Source: Pollutibacter sp044353505 (GTDB taxonomy: Bacteria; Bacteroidota; Bacteroidia; Chitinophagales; Chitinophagaceae). Taken from it: DNA of 64,000 bases. The notes under the pieces were generated by a model. It did no database searches. It saw nothing but the letters and a program-made list of their open reading frames with translations, and had not been told where the DNA came from. The translations under genes and the position numbers were made by a program. Below, in pieces: positions 8,755-18,086 of this stretch. Numbering within the stretch: position 1 is the first letter of the stretch; every line of letters starts with the position of its first letter. The stretch spans positions 44,399 to 108,398 of the forward strand of contig JBILBU010000003.1 in the NCBI GenBank assembly GCA_044353505.1, read 5' to 3'.

Positions 8755-10191
8755 ATGCGTATACTCCTCTTGCTGTTTGCTTCTGCCCTAATAAACATGA
8801 ACGCGTCTTCACAGAATGCTTATGAAATCAAGGCAAATATTACTCCTTACAAAAGTGGATACCTCTACCTTGCCTATCACTTTGGCAGCAAACAATACCT
8901 CCTTGATTCTGCAAAAATAAATACCAAAGGTGATGCACTTTTTTCTGGATCAGAAAAATTACCAGGAGGTGTATACATGATTGTATTCCCTGCAAAAAAT
9001 GGATGGATCGAATGCATCATGGATAAAGAACAACAGTTCAGTGTATCGGCAGACAGCAGCGACCTGATCAATAGCCTTACCTACAAAGGGTCATCCGACA
9101 ATACAATTTTTGGCAACTACCAAAAAAAATCAGCAGAGATTGGTGCTCAAATGGCTGCGTTAAAAACCGAAATGACGGGCAAGTCGGGAGATTCTACATA
9201 TGACGCAGCTAATGCAAAAATGAAAATTCTTGGAAAAGAAATGCAAGAATACAGAGACAACCTGCAGTCCCAACACCCAGCACATCTGCTCACTGCAATC
9301 TTTAATCTTTTAAAAGAGCCTACAATACCCGCTGCCACTGAACATCCCGGAGGAAAATATGATTCTGCCTTTGCCTATCAGTTTTATAAAAACCATTATT
9401 GGGATGGCATCAGTTTTTCAGACGCACGACTAATGAGAACACCTGTGCTACAAACGAAGTTTGATCGATACTTTGATGAGGTCTTACCCCAAACAACCGA
9501 TTCACTGATCAATTATGCAGATCAGGTTCTTGCTGCTGCAAAGCCAAGCGAAGAAATGTTTAAATATGTGCTCTCCAGCCTTACTGATAAATATGTTAAC
9601 CCAAAATTCATGGGGCTGGATGCGGTGTTCGTTCATCTTTTTGAAACCTACTACATCACCGGACAAGCAGATTCATGGATGAATGAAAAATACAGAAAGT
9701 TTATTTTCGACAGGGGGTATAGCCTCATGGCAAACGTTCTGGGAAAAAAAGCAGCAGAGCTGCCTATGGTCGATACCCTTGGCAAACCCTTCTCCCTCTA
9801 TACGCTGCAAGCCCCATTTACCATTGTATGTTTTTGGGACCCCACCTGCGGACATTGCAAAGAGGAAGTTCCGAAAGTGGATTCCATATTCCAGGCCAAA
9901 TGGAAACAAGAAGGCCTAAAACTTATTGGCGTAATGACAGATGGAGGGAAAGACAATTGGTTGAAGTTCATCAAAGAGCACAACCTCAATGGATGGATAC
10001 ATCTTTATCAAACGGATGAGACAAGGGATAAAATCACAAAGGCCGGAACTCCAGGATACCGTCAGTTATACGACGTATACCAAACACCCGTGATGTATTT
10101 GCTCGATAAAGACAAAAATATTATTGCGAAAAAAATCAATTACAAACAAGTAGATGACTTCATGGCGTTTAGAAGAAAACCAGTAAAATAG
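8755..10191 (+). CDS. TlpA-like thioredoxin-fold lipoprotein/secreted protein with DUF4369
   Basis: This exported thiol-disulfide protein has 478 residues. It has an N-terminal signal peptide (ILLLLFASALINMNASSQ), a beta-rich DUF4369-like domain (residues about 20-110), a helical middle region like DUF5106, and a C-terminal AhpC/TlpA thioredoxin domain. The redox pair is C365 and C368 in DPTCGHCKEE, and the cis-Pro is in YQTPVMYLLD. Such Bacteroidota proteins are thought to keep periplasmic thiols reduced; the partner is unknown. I prefer the ATG at 8755 to the TTG at 8728 because it puts the signal peptide at the N-terminus. It converges on metF with 2 bp between them. Confidence 0.85.
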   Translation: MRILLLLFASALINMNASSQNAYEIKANITPYKSGYLYLAYHFGSKQYLLDSAKINTKGDALFSGSEKLPGGVYMIVFPAKNGWIECIMDKEQQFSVSADSSDLINSLTYKGSSDNTIFGNYQKKSAEIGAQMAALKTEMTGKSGDSTYDAANAKMKILGKEMQEYRDNLQSQHPAHLLTAIFNLLKEPTIPAATEHPGGKYDSAFAYQFYKNHYWDGISFSDARLMRTPVLQTKFDRYFDEVLPQTTDSLINYADQVLAAAKPSEEMFKYVLSSLTDKYVNPKFMGLDAVFVHLFETYYITGQADSWMNEKYRKFIFDRGYSLMANVLGKKAAELPMVDTLGKPFSLYTLQAPFTIVCFWDPTCGHCKEEVPKVDSIFQAKWKQEGLKLIGVMTDGGKDNWLKFIKEHNLNGWIHLYQTDETRDKITKAGTPGYRQLYDVYQTPVMYLLDKDKNIIAKKINYKQVDDFMAFRRKPVK

Positions 10192-10193
10192 CT

Positions 10194-11147
10194 TTATACA
10201 ATCTGACGCACAACATCATAAATAACGAGCGGCTTCCCAAGCGTATAATAATGCAGTACGGGAACACCCGCTTGCATGAGCTCCTTAGATTGCTGTACAA
10301 GCCACTCTTTCCCAACGCGCTCCGTATCCTCGTCAGTCTTGGTCTTGTTCATCTCACTTAGCAAATCTGTTGGCAAATCAACATGAAAAACTCTTGGAAT
10401 TACAGTGAGCTGCTTCTTGTTTGTGATTGGCTTTAACCCTGGGATAATAGGTACGCTAATTCCGTTGGCCCTGCATTTATCAACAAACTCAAAATACTTT
10501 GTATTGTCAAAAAACATCTGTGTTAGAATATACTCAGCGCCTGCATCTACTTTGGCTTTCAAATAATTTATATCCGCTTCCATATTCGGGGCCTCAAAGT
10601 GCTTTTCTGGATAGCCCGCCACACCCATACAAAAATGTGTTCTGAACCCATCGCGAATATCTTCCTCCAAATAAATGCCATTGTTAAGACGGTCTACTTG
10701 CTTGAGCAAATCAATCGCATACCGATTGCCATTTACTTCAGGCTCAAAACTGGTCTCATTCTTGGTTGCATCACCGCGCAAGACAAGCACATTATCAATT
10801 CCTAAAAAATTTAAATCAATCAATGCGTCTTCCGTCTCGCGTTGCGTAAATCCGCCACAAATGAGATGGGGAACGGCATCTATCTTATAATGATTCATGA
10901 TGGCTGCACAAATACCTACAGTCCCCGGACGCTTCCTTACCTCTACTTTTTCAAATGTGCCATCCGTTTTCTTTTTGAAAATGTGCTCACTGCGATGATA
11001 CGTAACATTAATAAAAGAAGGTTTGAACTCCATCAATGGGTCAAGGTGCTGATAGAGTGAAGTGATATTTTTTCCCTTAAGCGGAGGAAGCACCTCAAAA
11101 GAAATGAGGGTACCCTTGGATTGGTTGATATGGTCTATTACTTTCAT
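10194..11147 (-). CDS. metF: 5,10-methylenetetrahydrofolate reductase
   Basis: MetF is a flavoprotein that reduces 5,10-methylene-THF to 5-methyl-THF for methionine synthesis. It is a TIM barrel of 317 residues. Typical signatures are SFEVLPPLKG near the N-terminus (catalytic Glu), FINVTYHRSE, LVLRGDATK, and ILTQMFFDNTKYFEF with PIIPGLKPI. The length is normal. A promoter-like TACTTTTG lies upstream at 11185-11178. The gene stands alone, convergent with the thioredoxin gene. Confidence 0.95.
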   Translation of the reverse strand: MKVIDHINQSKGTLISFEVLPPLKGKNITSLYQHLDPLMEFKPSFINVTYHRSEHIFKKKTDGTFEKVEVRKRPGTVGICAAIMNHYKIDAVPHLICGGFTQRETEDALIDLNFLGIDNVLVLRGDATKNETSFEPEVNGNRYAIDLLKQVDRLNNGIYLEEDIRDGFRTHFCMGVAGYPEKHFEAPNMEADINYLKAKVDAGAEYILTQMFFDNTKYFEFVDKCRANGISVPIIPGLKPITNKKQLTVIPRVFHVDLPTDLLSEMNKTKTDEDTERVGKEWLVQQSKELMQAGVPVLHYYTLGKPLVIYDVVRQIV

Positions 11148-11177
11148 TGACTAAGATTCGGCATTTGTTCAGAAAGG

Positions 11178-11210
11178 CAAAAGTACGGATTAAAAAAAGG
11201 CAAAATTCAA
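11178..11210 (-). promoter_or_regulatory. Candidate metF promoter
   Basis: On the minus strand a TTG (11210-11208) is followed after 22 bases by TACTTTTG (11185-11178), matching the Bacteroidota -33/-7 pattern. It would give a 5' leader of about 25 bases. Confidence 0.45.
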
Positions 11211-11243
11211 TTCTTATCCCTGTTAAATCGGCAATAACTGGCT

Positions 11244-11271
11244 GTTGAACTGATGAATTTCAATACTTTTG
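11244..11271 (+). promoter_or_regulatory. Candidate lptB promoter
   Basis: TTGA at 11244 and TACTTTTG at 11264-11271 are separated by about 17 bases and match the -33/-7 consensus. The -7 box ends only 9 bp before the lptB ATG, so the leader would be a few bases at most. Confidence 0.45.
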
Positions 11272-11280
11272 TTCATAATC

Positions 11281-12063
11281 ATGAACCTAACCATCCATAC
11301 CAAAGGCCTCGTCAAAAGATACCACAATCGAACAGTAGTCAATAATGTGAGCATCGAAGTTAAACAAGGTGAAATTGTAGGCTTACTCGGACCAAACGGA
11401 GCAGGCAAAACAACCTCATTTTATATGGTTGTAGGACTTATCAAACCTGATGAAGGTGAAGTGTTTTTAGACGACCTAAACATCACTAGCCTACCCATGT
11501 ATAAAAGAGCACAAATGGGTATTGGCTATCTTCCTCAAGAAGCTTCAGTATTTAGAAAGCTTTCTGTAGAGGATAATATCGCAGCGGTGCTTGAAATGAC
11601 TAAGCTATCAAAGCATGAACAAAAAGATAAGTTGGAAGGCCTACTCAAAGAATTCCGCCTTACCCATGTAAGAAAAAATAATGGAGACTCCTTAAGCGGT
11701 GGAGAAAGACGAAGAACAGAAATTGCCAGGGCCTTGGCCGTTGACCCAAAGTTTATTCTCCTTGATGAGCCCTTTGCGGGTGTTGACCCAATTGCAGTAG
11801 AGGATATTCAAACGGTGGTTGCCCGGCTGAAAATGAAAAATATTGGAATCTTGATTACGGATCATAATGTCAATGAGACCCTTTCCATATGCGACCGTGC
11901 CTACTTATTGATAGAAGGCAAGATTTTTAAACATGGTAAAGCTGAAGAGCTTGCAGATGATGAACAAGTGCGAAGACTATACCTTGGTAGAAATTTTGAA
12001 CTTAAAAGAAAAGACTATCTTCATGAGGAAGCTCAGCAAGAGTCTATGTACGGCGATCGCTGA
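11281..12063 (+). CDS. lptB: LPS export ABC transporter ATP-binding protein LptB
   Basis: LptB is the ATPase of the LptB2FG complex, which extracts lipopolysaccharide from the inner membrane and drives it to the outer membrane. Seen are Walker A GPNGAGKTT, the Q-loop in GYLPQEASVF, the ABC signature LSGGERRR, Walker B ILLDEPFAGVDP, and the switch His in ITDHNV. The close match to LptB-specific sequences (VRKNNGDSLSGGERRR) separates it from other branched transporters. I used the ATG at 11281 and not the TTG at 11269. The GH3 gene follows after 16 bp and is probably cotranscribed. Confidence 0.95.
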   Translation: MNLTIHTKGLVKRYHNRTVVNNVSIEVKQGEIVGLLGPNGAGKTTSFYMVVGLIKPDEGEVFLDDLNITSLPMYKRAQMGIGYLPQEASVFRKLSVEDNIAAVLEMTKLSKHEQKDKLEGLLKEFRLTHVRKNNGDSLSGGERRRTEIARALAVDPKFILLDEPFAGVDPIAVEDIQTVVARLKMKNIGILITDHNVNETLSICDRAYLLIEGKIFKHGKAEELADDEQVRRLYLGRNFELKRKDYLHEEAQQESMYGDR

Positions 12064-12079
12064 GCCAAAATGATCTACC

Positions 12080-13594
12080 ATGAAACTGCTTAGTCCAGCC
12101 ATTTCTACCCTGGCAAGGTTGCGCTCCTGGCGCATAGAAGCATGGATTAAACATCCCATTTCCGCTCAAAGGGAAGTTTTACAAGATCTTGTTACGTCTG
12201 CCCAATTCACCGAATTTGGGAGGCGCTACGAATTCTCCAAACTGTTCAGCACACGTGCCTTCAAAAAAACAGTCCCTATTCATGAATACGAAGACCTTAA
12301 GCCATATATAGAACGTATTATTTCAGGAGAACAGCATCTGCTTTGGAATACCCCCATCAATTGGTTTGCAAAAAGCAGTGGTACAACTTCCGATAAAAGC
12401 AAGTTCATTCCTGTTAGTCAAGAAAGTCTTGAGGATGGCCACTACAAGGCTGCAAAAGATGTGCTCTCCCTATATTATATGTTCAACCCTGAGTCAGATC
12501 TGCTCACCGGAAAGGCGCTAATCATTGGAGGAAGTCATAACATAAGCAGCCTGAACGAAGAAGCCCATTTCGGAGATCTTAGTGCTGTCCTGATGCAAAA
12601 CACGCCATTTTGGGGGAACTGGATCAGAACCCCTGAGTTGAAAATTGCCTTGATGGATGAATGGGAAGAGAAGATTGAAAAATTAGCAGAAAATACCATC
12701 CATGAAAATGTCACTTCGGTATCTGGCGTACCCACATGGACGATCGTCTTGTTTCAGCGTATACTTGAACTCACCGGGAAAAAGAATATAAAGGAAGTGT
12801 GGCCATCACTAGAACTGTATATGCATGGAGGAGTAGCCTTTCAGCCTTACAAAGACCAATTCAAAAGACTTATTGGAGAGGATATACATTACTTGGAAAT
12901 GTACAACGCCAGTGAAGGCTTCTTTGCAGCACAAGACCTCCCGGGGTCAGAGGGCATGTTGTTATTTCTTGACCACGGCATTTTCTATGAGTTCATGCCG
13001 GTAGAAGAATATGGAAAAACAGAACCCAGAACAATCGGACTCAAAGATGTTGAAATAGGTCAGCACTATGCCCCGGTAATTAGCACCAATGGCGGACTCT
13101 GGCGCTATCTCATTGGAGATACCATTCAATTCACCAACCTTTCACCTTTCCGAATTAAAGTAAGCGGTAGGTTAAAACTCTTTATCAATGCGTTTGGAGA
13201 GGAGTTGATCATAGACAATGCAGAAAGGGGAATCACTGCTGCATGTGCATTAACGAATTCGGTTTTTACCGATTATACCGCAGGGCCTGTCTACTTCAGT
13301 GAAAACGGAAATGGCGCACACGAATGGCTGATAGAATTCGAAAAAGCCCCACAAGACATTCAGCAATTCTCTGAACTCCTTGATACGCAACTAAAAACAC
13401 TCAACAGCGACTACGAGGCAAAACGGTATAAAAATATTGCACTGAGAGAGCCAATCGTTAAGGTCATGCCCCAAGGACATTTTAGCAAATGGCTAAAGCA
13501 AAAAAATAAACTAGGCGGGCAACATAAAGTGCCTAGGTTGAGCAACGACAGAACAATTATTGAGGAAATCCTCAGGATACTAGATAAGGTATAA
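12080..13594 (+). CDS. GH3 auxin-responsive-promoter family protein (acyl-adenylate-forming)
   Basis: This 504-residue protein belongs to the GH3 branch of the ANL adenylating enzymes. In plants these conjugate amino acids to acyl hormones; the bacterial function is unknown. The ATP/P-loop-like motif is SSGTTSDKSKFIPVS near residue 100. Other family landmarks are YMHGGVAFQPY, YNASEGFFA, and a C-terminal GRLKLFINAFGEEL that opens the lid domain. GH3 genes are widespread in Bacteroidota. Its position 16 bp behind lptB suggests cotranscription, but a role in envelope lipid chemistry is only an inference. Confidence 0.85.
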   Translation: MKLLSPAISTLARLRSWRIEAWIKHPISAQREVLQDLVTSAQFTEFGRRYEFSKLFSTRAFKKTVPIHEYEDLKPYIERIISGEQHLLWNTPINWFAKSSGTTSDKSKFIPVSQESLEDGHYKAAKDVLSLYYMFNPESDLLTGKALIIGGSHNISSLNEEAHFGDLSAVLMQNTPFWGNWIRTPELKIALMDEWEEKIEKLAENTIHENVTSVSGVPTWTIVLFQRILELTGKKNIKEVWPSLELYMHGGVAFQPYKDQFKRLIGEDIHYLEMYNASEGFFAAQDLPGSEGMLLFLDHGIFYEFMPVEEYGKTEPRTIGLKDVEIGQHYAPVISTNGGLWRYLIGDTIQFTNLSPFRIKVSGRLKLFINAFGEELIIDNAERGITAACALTNSVFTDYTAGPVYFSENGNGAHEWLIEFEKAPQDIQQFSELLDTQLKTLNSDYEAKRYKNIALREPIVKVMPQGHFSKWLKQKNKLGGQHKVPRLSNDRTIIEEILRILDKV

Positions 13595-13707
13595 GTGCCA
13601 ATTAGACTCCCCTACAGCTCAGTATTCAATCCCTTACACAAATAATTCTCCATAATCACACCCTGCTTCTCGAGTCTCTTGATTATCTTGCACAAAACTC
13701 AAACGAA

Positions 13708-14463
13708 ATGAAACTTCTTGAAAATAAAATTGTGATTGTAACCGGCGCTGCCCGCGGAATCGGAGAAGCAATTGCTATAAAACTTGCAGAGCACGGCGCT
13801 CACATTGCATTCACCTATGTAAGTGAAAATAGTGCAGAAAAAGCTGCAGCGTTAGTTGCGAAACTTGAGGGCTTGGGTGTAAAAGCAAAATCATGGAGAA
13901 GCAATGCTGGCAACTTTGCCGAGTCAGAGGCTTTTGTTAACGATGTAATTAAAGAATTCGGAACAGTGGATGTTTGCGTCAACAATGCCGGAATTTCAAA
14001 AGATAACCTGCTGCTGAGAATGACTCCTGAGCAATGGGATGAAGTGATGGATGTCAATTTGAAAAGTGTTTTTAACATGACGAAGCAAGTCATCAAGCCA
14101 ATGATGAAATCTAGAAAAGGATCAATTATTAATATGAGTTCCATTGTTGGCGTTCGTGGAAATGCAGGGCAATCCAGCTATGCAGCCAGCAAGGCCGGTA
14201 TCATTGGTTTCACAAAATCCATAGCACAGGAATTAGGCAGCAGGAATGTTCGGGTTAATGCCATTGCCCCAGGATTCATTGAAACAGACATGACCCACTA
14301 TCTAAAAGAGGGAGAGGCAGCACAAGCATTTATTTCTAAAATACCACTAGGCAGATTTGGGTCTGCAGAGGAGATTGGCAACACCACCCTATTTCTAGCT
14401 TCTGATTTGAGCAGCTATATAACTGGACAGGTGCTGAGCACTTGCGGGGGATTGAACATTTGA
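13708..14463 (+). CDS. fabG: 3-oxoacyl-[acyl-carrier-protein] reductase
   Basis: FabG reduces 3-oxoacyl-ACP to 3-hydroxyacyl-ACP in fatty acid synthesis with NADPH. It is a classical short-chain dehydrogenase of 251 residues. The cofactor loop is TGAARGIG (12-19), then NNAG (92-95), N118, and the catalytic Ser (144/145), Y158 and K162 in SSYAASKAG. FabG and other SDRs are hard to tell apart by sequence; the VRVNAIAPGFIETDM segment and length favour FabG. It is probably monocistronic, with a weak TATCTTG box ending 17 bp before the start. Confidence 0.88.
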   Translation: MKLLENKIVIVTGAARGIGEAIAIKLAEHGAHIAFTYVSENSAEKAAALVAKLEGLGVKAKSWRSNAGNFAESEAFVNDVIKEFGTVDVCVNNAGISKDNLLLRMTPEQWDEVMDVNLKSVFNMTKQVIKPMMKSRKGSIINMSSIVGVRGNAGQSSYAASKAGIIGFTKSIAQELGSRNVRVNAIAPGFIETDMTHYLKEGEAAQAFISKIPLGRFGSAEEIGNTTLFLASDLSSYITGQVLSTCGGLNI

Positions 14464-14562
14464 TATTTTTGAACTGCCATCATATAGCTATGGGGCAAAG
14501 ACACCAGTTAAGCCGTGATGAGGAATATTGATTTATGCTAAACGAAAGTATATTTTGAAAAA

Positions 14563-16149
14563 TTAGTGATCCCCTGTTTTTCCAGAATGTACATGGGACA
14601 TACCATCCATTTTATATTCTGGTTTAAAATTCTGCAAGCTCACATGAATCCCCTTGTCTTTAGAACCAACAGTTAAAAAGTCTCTCAACATTTCCAATAT
14701 ATCATGGTCTATATAGACTGTGTTAGACGCATCGATCACTAGATTACTTCCTGCTGGCAAATGAGCCAATGTTTGCTTAATGGCCGCCTTATTAAGAAAA
14801 GAAACCTCTTGTGCAAGATCCATGAAAATTGTTTCCCCCTCATGGTGCTGCTCCTTTTTAAAAAAATAAGCCAGCTTCATATTTCCCTTTAATATAAAAT
14901 AAATACTAAACACCAGGCCAATCCCAACACCCTTGAGCAAGTCTGTGAACACTACCGCAACCACAGTAACTACAAATGGAAGAAACTGGTGCTTGCCCTT
15001 TTGCCAAACATGTTTAAATACAGAAAAGCTTGCAAGCTTAAATCCAATCATGATTAAAATTGCAGCCAATGTTGCCATTGGAATTTTATTCAATATTCCT
15101 GGAATAGCAAGAACGGCAACGAGAAGAAACACACCATGGGCAATTGCTGAAGCCTTTGTTTTACTTCCAGCATTAACATTGGCAGAAGTGCGAACGATTA
15201 CTGAAGTCATTGGGATTCCTCCCAAAAAACCAGCGAGTATATTACCAATGCCCTGTGCCTTAAGCTCAGTATTGGCACTTGAATAACGTTTCTGCGGATC
15301 CATCTTATCGCCTGCCTCAAGACACAATAGCGTCTCGATGCTGGCAACAATAGCAATAGTAGCACCAACAACCCAAACACTGGGATTAAGAAATCCCTTA
15401 ATAGAGGGAGTAGTAAACTGAGATATAAATTCATTGAAAGAACGAGCAGTAGGAAGTTGAACCAAATGCTCCTGAGTAATCACAAATGATGAGGCGGTTA
15501 GCTTAAAAACTTCATTAATTATGATGCCGGCAACAACGGCTACCAATGCACCAGGAATTGCTTTGATTTTTTTTAGTGCGCTAATTTTATTGAAGGCAAT
15601 CAAGATGGACAAAGAAACTAGGGTTACGATGATCGCGCCTGCATGTGCAAAATTGAGGGATTGAATAATTTCTGTTAGAAAACCCCGATTAGCCCCAATC
15701 AACTCATACGAAAAGAAATCACCCTCATGCACAGCGTCATACCCTATTGCATGTGGTATTTCTTTTTTAATAATGATGATGCCAATTGCCACAAGCATCC
15801 CCTCAATTACACTTGTTGGGAAATAACTTGAAATACCCCCTGCCTTAGCAATCCCCAATGATAACTGAATCAATCCCGCAATGACAACAGCAACAAGAAA
15901 TGTTTCATAACCCAAGTCTGTAATCGCAACCAATACAATGGCTATCAATCCTGCAGCAGGACCTGATACACTGACATTTGAATTGCTGAGCAGTCCGACA
16001 ATAATTCCGCCGATAACTCCTGTTATGATCCCGGCAAATGGCGGGGCACCACTTGCAACCGCAATGCCTAAGCACAAAGGCAGTGCAACTAGAAAAACAA
16101 CAAGACCTGATAGTACATCGTCTTTTAAAAATTTAGGCTTATACCTCAT
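14563..16149 (-). CDS. SulP family anion transporter (bicarbonate/sulfate type)
   Basis: This 528-residue protein has about 11-12 membrane helices (residues 10-430) and a C-terminal STAS domain (about 435-520, with LVIDASNTVYIDHD). SulP proteins carry sulfate, bicarbonate or other anions, often with sodium or protons. Family motifs include LPLCLGIAVASGAPPFAG near the N-terminus and GNILAGFLGGIPMT followed by VRTSANVNAGSKTK. The gene lies 20 bp after a beta carbonic anhydrase on the same strand, which makes bicarbonate the more likely substrate. That assignment rests on gene context. Confidence 0.9.
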   Translation of the reverse strand: MRYKPKFLKDDVLSGLVVFLVALPLCLGIAVASGAPPFAGIITGVIGGIIVGLLSNSNVSVSGPAAGLIAIVLVAITDLGYETFLVAVVIAGLIQLSLGIAKAGGISSYFPTSVIEGMLVAIGIIIIKKEIPHAIGYDAVHEGDFFSYELIGANRGFLTEIIQSLNFAHAGAIIVTLVSLSILIAFNKISALKKIKAIPGALVAVVAGIIINEVFKLTASSFVITQEHLVQLPTARSFNEFISQFTTPSIKGFLNPSVWVVGATIAIVASIETLLCLEAGDKMDPQKRYSSANTELKAQGIGNILAGFLGGIPMTSVIVRTSANVNAGSKTKASAIAHGVFLLVAVLAIPGILNKIPMATLAAILIMIGFKLASFSVFKHVWQKGKHQFLPFVVTVVAVVFTDLLKGVGIGLVFSIYFILKGNMKLAYFFKKEQHHEGETIFMDLAQEVSFLNKAAIKQTLAHLPAGSNLVIDASNTVYIDHDILEMLRDFLTVGSKDKGIHVSLQNFKPEYKMDGMSHVHSGKTGDH

Positions 16150-16169
16150 AAAACAGTTTTTAACAGGCC

Positions 16170-16814
16170 TTAGTTTTTGCTTTTCCCTGAATGATTAGTA
16201 AGATTTTTAAAAAAATCGACTTCGCCTGACTCTACATCATAAACGCCACCAACCAAACCAATATCGCCTCTAGAAAATAGATCTTTAATAGTTTGACTAC
16301 GCTCTAAAATTTCTTCCAAGCTATTTTCTACGTTTGCATAAGCAACATTGTCGCTGAACTTGTGGTTGGAATGGCTAATTAACATTGCCTTACTGATAGC
16401 AGGCTTAATTAGACTAAGTAACCCCGTTATGTGGCCATCCTTGACATCACTCTTGGCACTCGTAATAGCACCGCAAGAAGTATGACCGAGCACCATTAAT
16501 ACTTTCGAGCCCACATACTTAACTGCATATTCCAGGCTTCCTAAAATATCATTATTAACGATATTCCCTGCAACTCGTATACTAAATAAGTCGCCCAAGC
16601 CCTGATCAAAAATTAATTCAACTGATGCACGCGAGTCCATGCAACTCAATATTACCCCAAATGGATACTGCCCTTCTCTTGTTTCATTAATCATTTCAAG
16701 ATGATCATGGTCTTTACGCAAGTTATTAACGAAACGTCTATTGCCATCAACCAATAGGTCATATGCCTTTTCTGGACTAAGATGATCTAAAAAATCCTTT
16801 GAATGCGCCCTCAT
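16170..16814 (-). CDS. Beta-class carbonic anhydrase
   Basis: This zinc enzyme interconverts CO2 and bicarbonate. It has 214 residues. The zinc ligands are C58, H111 and C114, and the Asp/Arg pair is D60 and R62 in SCMDSRASVE; HTSCGAI completes the site. It is the first gene of a two-gene unit with the SulP transporter, so the pair probably takes up bicarbonate or balances the inorganic carbon pool for carboxylases. The upstream 100 bp is very A/T-rich and shows no consensus promoter. Confidence 0.94.
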   Translation of the reverse strand: MRAHSKDFLDHLSPEKAYDLLVDGNRRFVNNLRKDHDHLEMINETREGQYPFGVILSCMDSRASVELIFDQGLGDLFSIRVAGNIVNNDILGSLEYAVKYVGSKVLMVLGHTSCGAITSAKSDVKDGHITGLLSLIKPAISKAMLISHSNHKFSDNVAYANVENSLEEILERSQTIKDLFSRGDIGLVGGVYDVESGEVDFFKNLTNHSGKSKN

Positions 16815-16928
16815 GTATTAATGATTTGAACCGCCTTACAGACGTAAAATTTTAAAAAAATATTTTTATTTTTTGCGGACAAGAAATACTAAAGTCCGCC
16901 TATACCCGAAAATGGGCCACATTGAATA

Positions 16929-17297
16929 TTAACAAGAAGAATTTGGTGGAGGAACAAGCAACTCTCCATGATAAGCGATATATAAATTATCATCTCCCAA
17001 ATGGTTATAGGAAGGTAGCAGTGACCAAAATATTCTCGATATTGGATAATCATGCAGATACTCGTCAACCATATTGCTGCTGGCACTTGCCTCTTCCTCT
17101 GCATTATTCAAAGGTGATGATTGTGCTTCTTCTCCAGGTGATGAGGGCAGTGAAGTGGTATGATTAACATGATCATTTACCTCGCTTGTACCTGTGTAAA
17201 TGAACTGTGCACTGATGGTAAGCCATGCCAATGCCAGAAGCAAGAACCCTGCACTTATTTTTTTAAACAACCCGTATGACGGCTTTCTTTTCTTCAT
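16929..17297 (-). CDS. Hypothetical single-pass membrane protein
   Basis: I do not recognise this 122-residue protein. It starts with a basic segment (MKKRKPSYGLFKK), has one membrane helix at about residues 13-33, and then a low-complexity acidic stretch rich in Ser, Glu and Asn. That order points to a signal anchor with the rest in the periplasm. I chose the ATG at 17297 because the positive-inside segment then sits at the N-terminus; the longer frame adds 19 residues with no such signal. It lies between the carbonic anhydrase and adk, on their strand, and may be lineage-specific. Confidence 0.55.
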   Translation of the reverse strand: MKKRKPSYGLFKKISAGFLLLALAWLTISAQFIYTGTSEVNDHVNHTTSLPSSPGEEAQSSPLNNAEEEASASSNMVDEYLHDYPISRIFWSLLPSYNHLGDDNLYIAYHGELLVPPPNSSC

Positions 17298-17399
17298 AAA
17301 TCGATGAGCCGGCAATATACAAAAAATTGAATTAATGTGGCCATCGTATATCACAATTAAGAAAATCTTAATTGATTTTTTACAATTAGATTACACAAA

Positions 17400-17981
17400 T
17401 TATTGCTGGGAACGTTTATCGATCTCCTTACAGAGTTCATTGAAAATCTCGTCTACTGTGCCAAGTCCATTTAGCGAAACCACCTTTCCGAAAAGATGAT
17501 AGTGATCGGCAACAGCCAGGGTTTCATTTTTATATACAGCTATCCTGTTTTTCTGAACTTCAGGATTTGCATCATCCGACCGGCCAGATGTCTTGGCGCG
17601 GCCAATCATTCTTTGTAGCAATTCATCTTCTGGAACATCAAGGGCAAGTACCAGATCTATTTTTTCTTCATGCGATACCAACAAATGATCTAATGCAACA
17701 GCTTGTGCTTTAGTTCTTGGAAATCCATCAAACAAAAAACCATAAACCCCTTTGTTTGAATTGATGGCGGCGTCGACCATCCCAATTACTACGGCATCAG
17801 GAACCAGTTGCCCTGCATCCATGAATGATTTGGCCTCTAACCCAAGCTTGGTCTGATTGGCAATTTCAGAACGGAGTAAATCGCCAGTAGACAAATGCTT
17901 AAACCCGTATTTGCTGATGAGCTTTTCTGACTGGGTTCCTTTTCCACTGCCGGGCGGACCAAATAGGATGAGGTTAAACAT
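17400..17981 (-). CDS. adk: Adenylate kinase
   Basis: Adk catalyses ATP + AMP = 2 ADP. It is 193 residues from the ATG at 17981. The P-loop is GPPGSGKGT (8-16), the AMP site includes STGDLLR and GFLFDGFPRTKAQA, and the lid is the short form (GRAKTSGRSDD) with no zinc-binding cysteines, as is usual in Bacteroidota. The upstream TTG at 17987 is less likely. The gene diverges from msrB with 105 bp between them. Confidence 0.95.
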   Translation of the reverse strand: MFNLILFGPPGSGKGTQSEKLISKYGFKHLSTGDLLRSEIANQTKLGLEAKSFMDAGQLVPDAVVIGMVDAAINSNKGVYGFLFDGFPRTKAQAVALDHLLVSHEEKIDLVLALDVPEDELLQRMIGRAKTSGRSDDANPEVQKNRIAVYKNETLAVADHYHLFGKVVSLNGLGTVDEIFNELCKEIDKRSQQ

Positions 17982-18055
17982 GAACAAAAGATGTTAAAAT
18001 GTGTATTAATGGGGTGGTATATGGTATAATGACCATCCAGCTTTTCAAATATACT

Positions 18056-18063
18056 TAGATTTG
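18056..18063 (+). promoter_or_regulatory. Candidate -7 box of msrB
   Basis: TAGATTTG matches TAnnTTTG exactly and ends 23 bp before the msrB ATG. No clear -33 TTG is present. Confidence 0.4.
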
Positions 18064-18086
18064 CATTGATACAAAAAGCATAAATT

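Noticed and set aside
17354..17374. CAATTAAG/CTTAATTG hairpin after adk as terminator
   Set aside because: The stem is all A/T except for two pairs and the T-run is on the wrong strand for adk.
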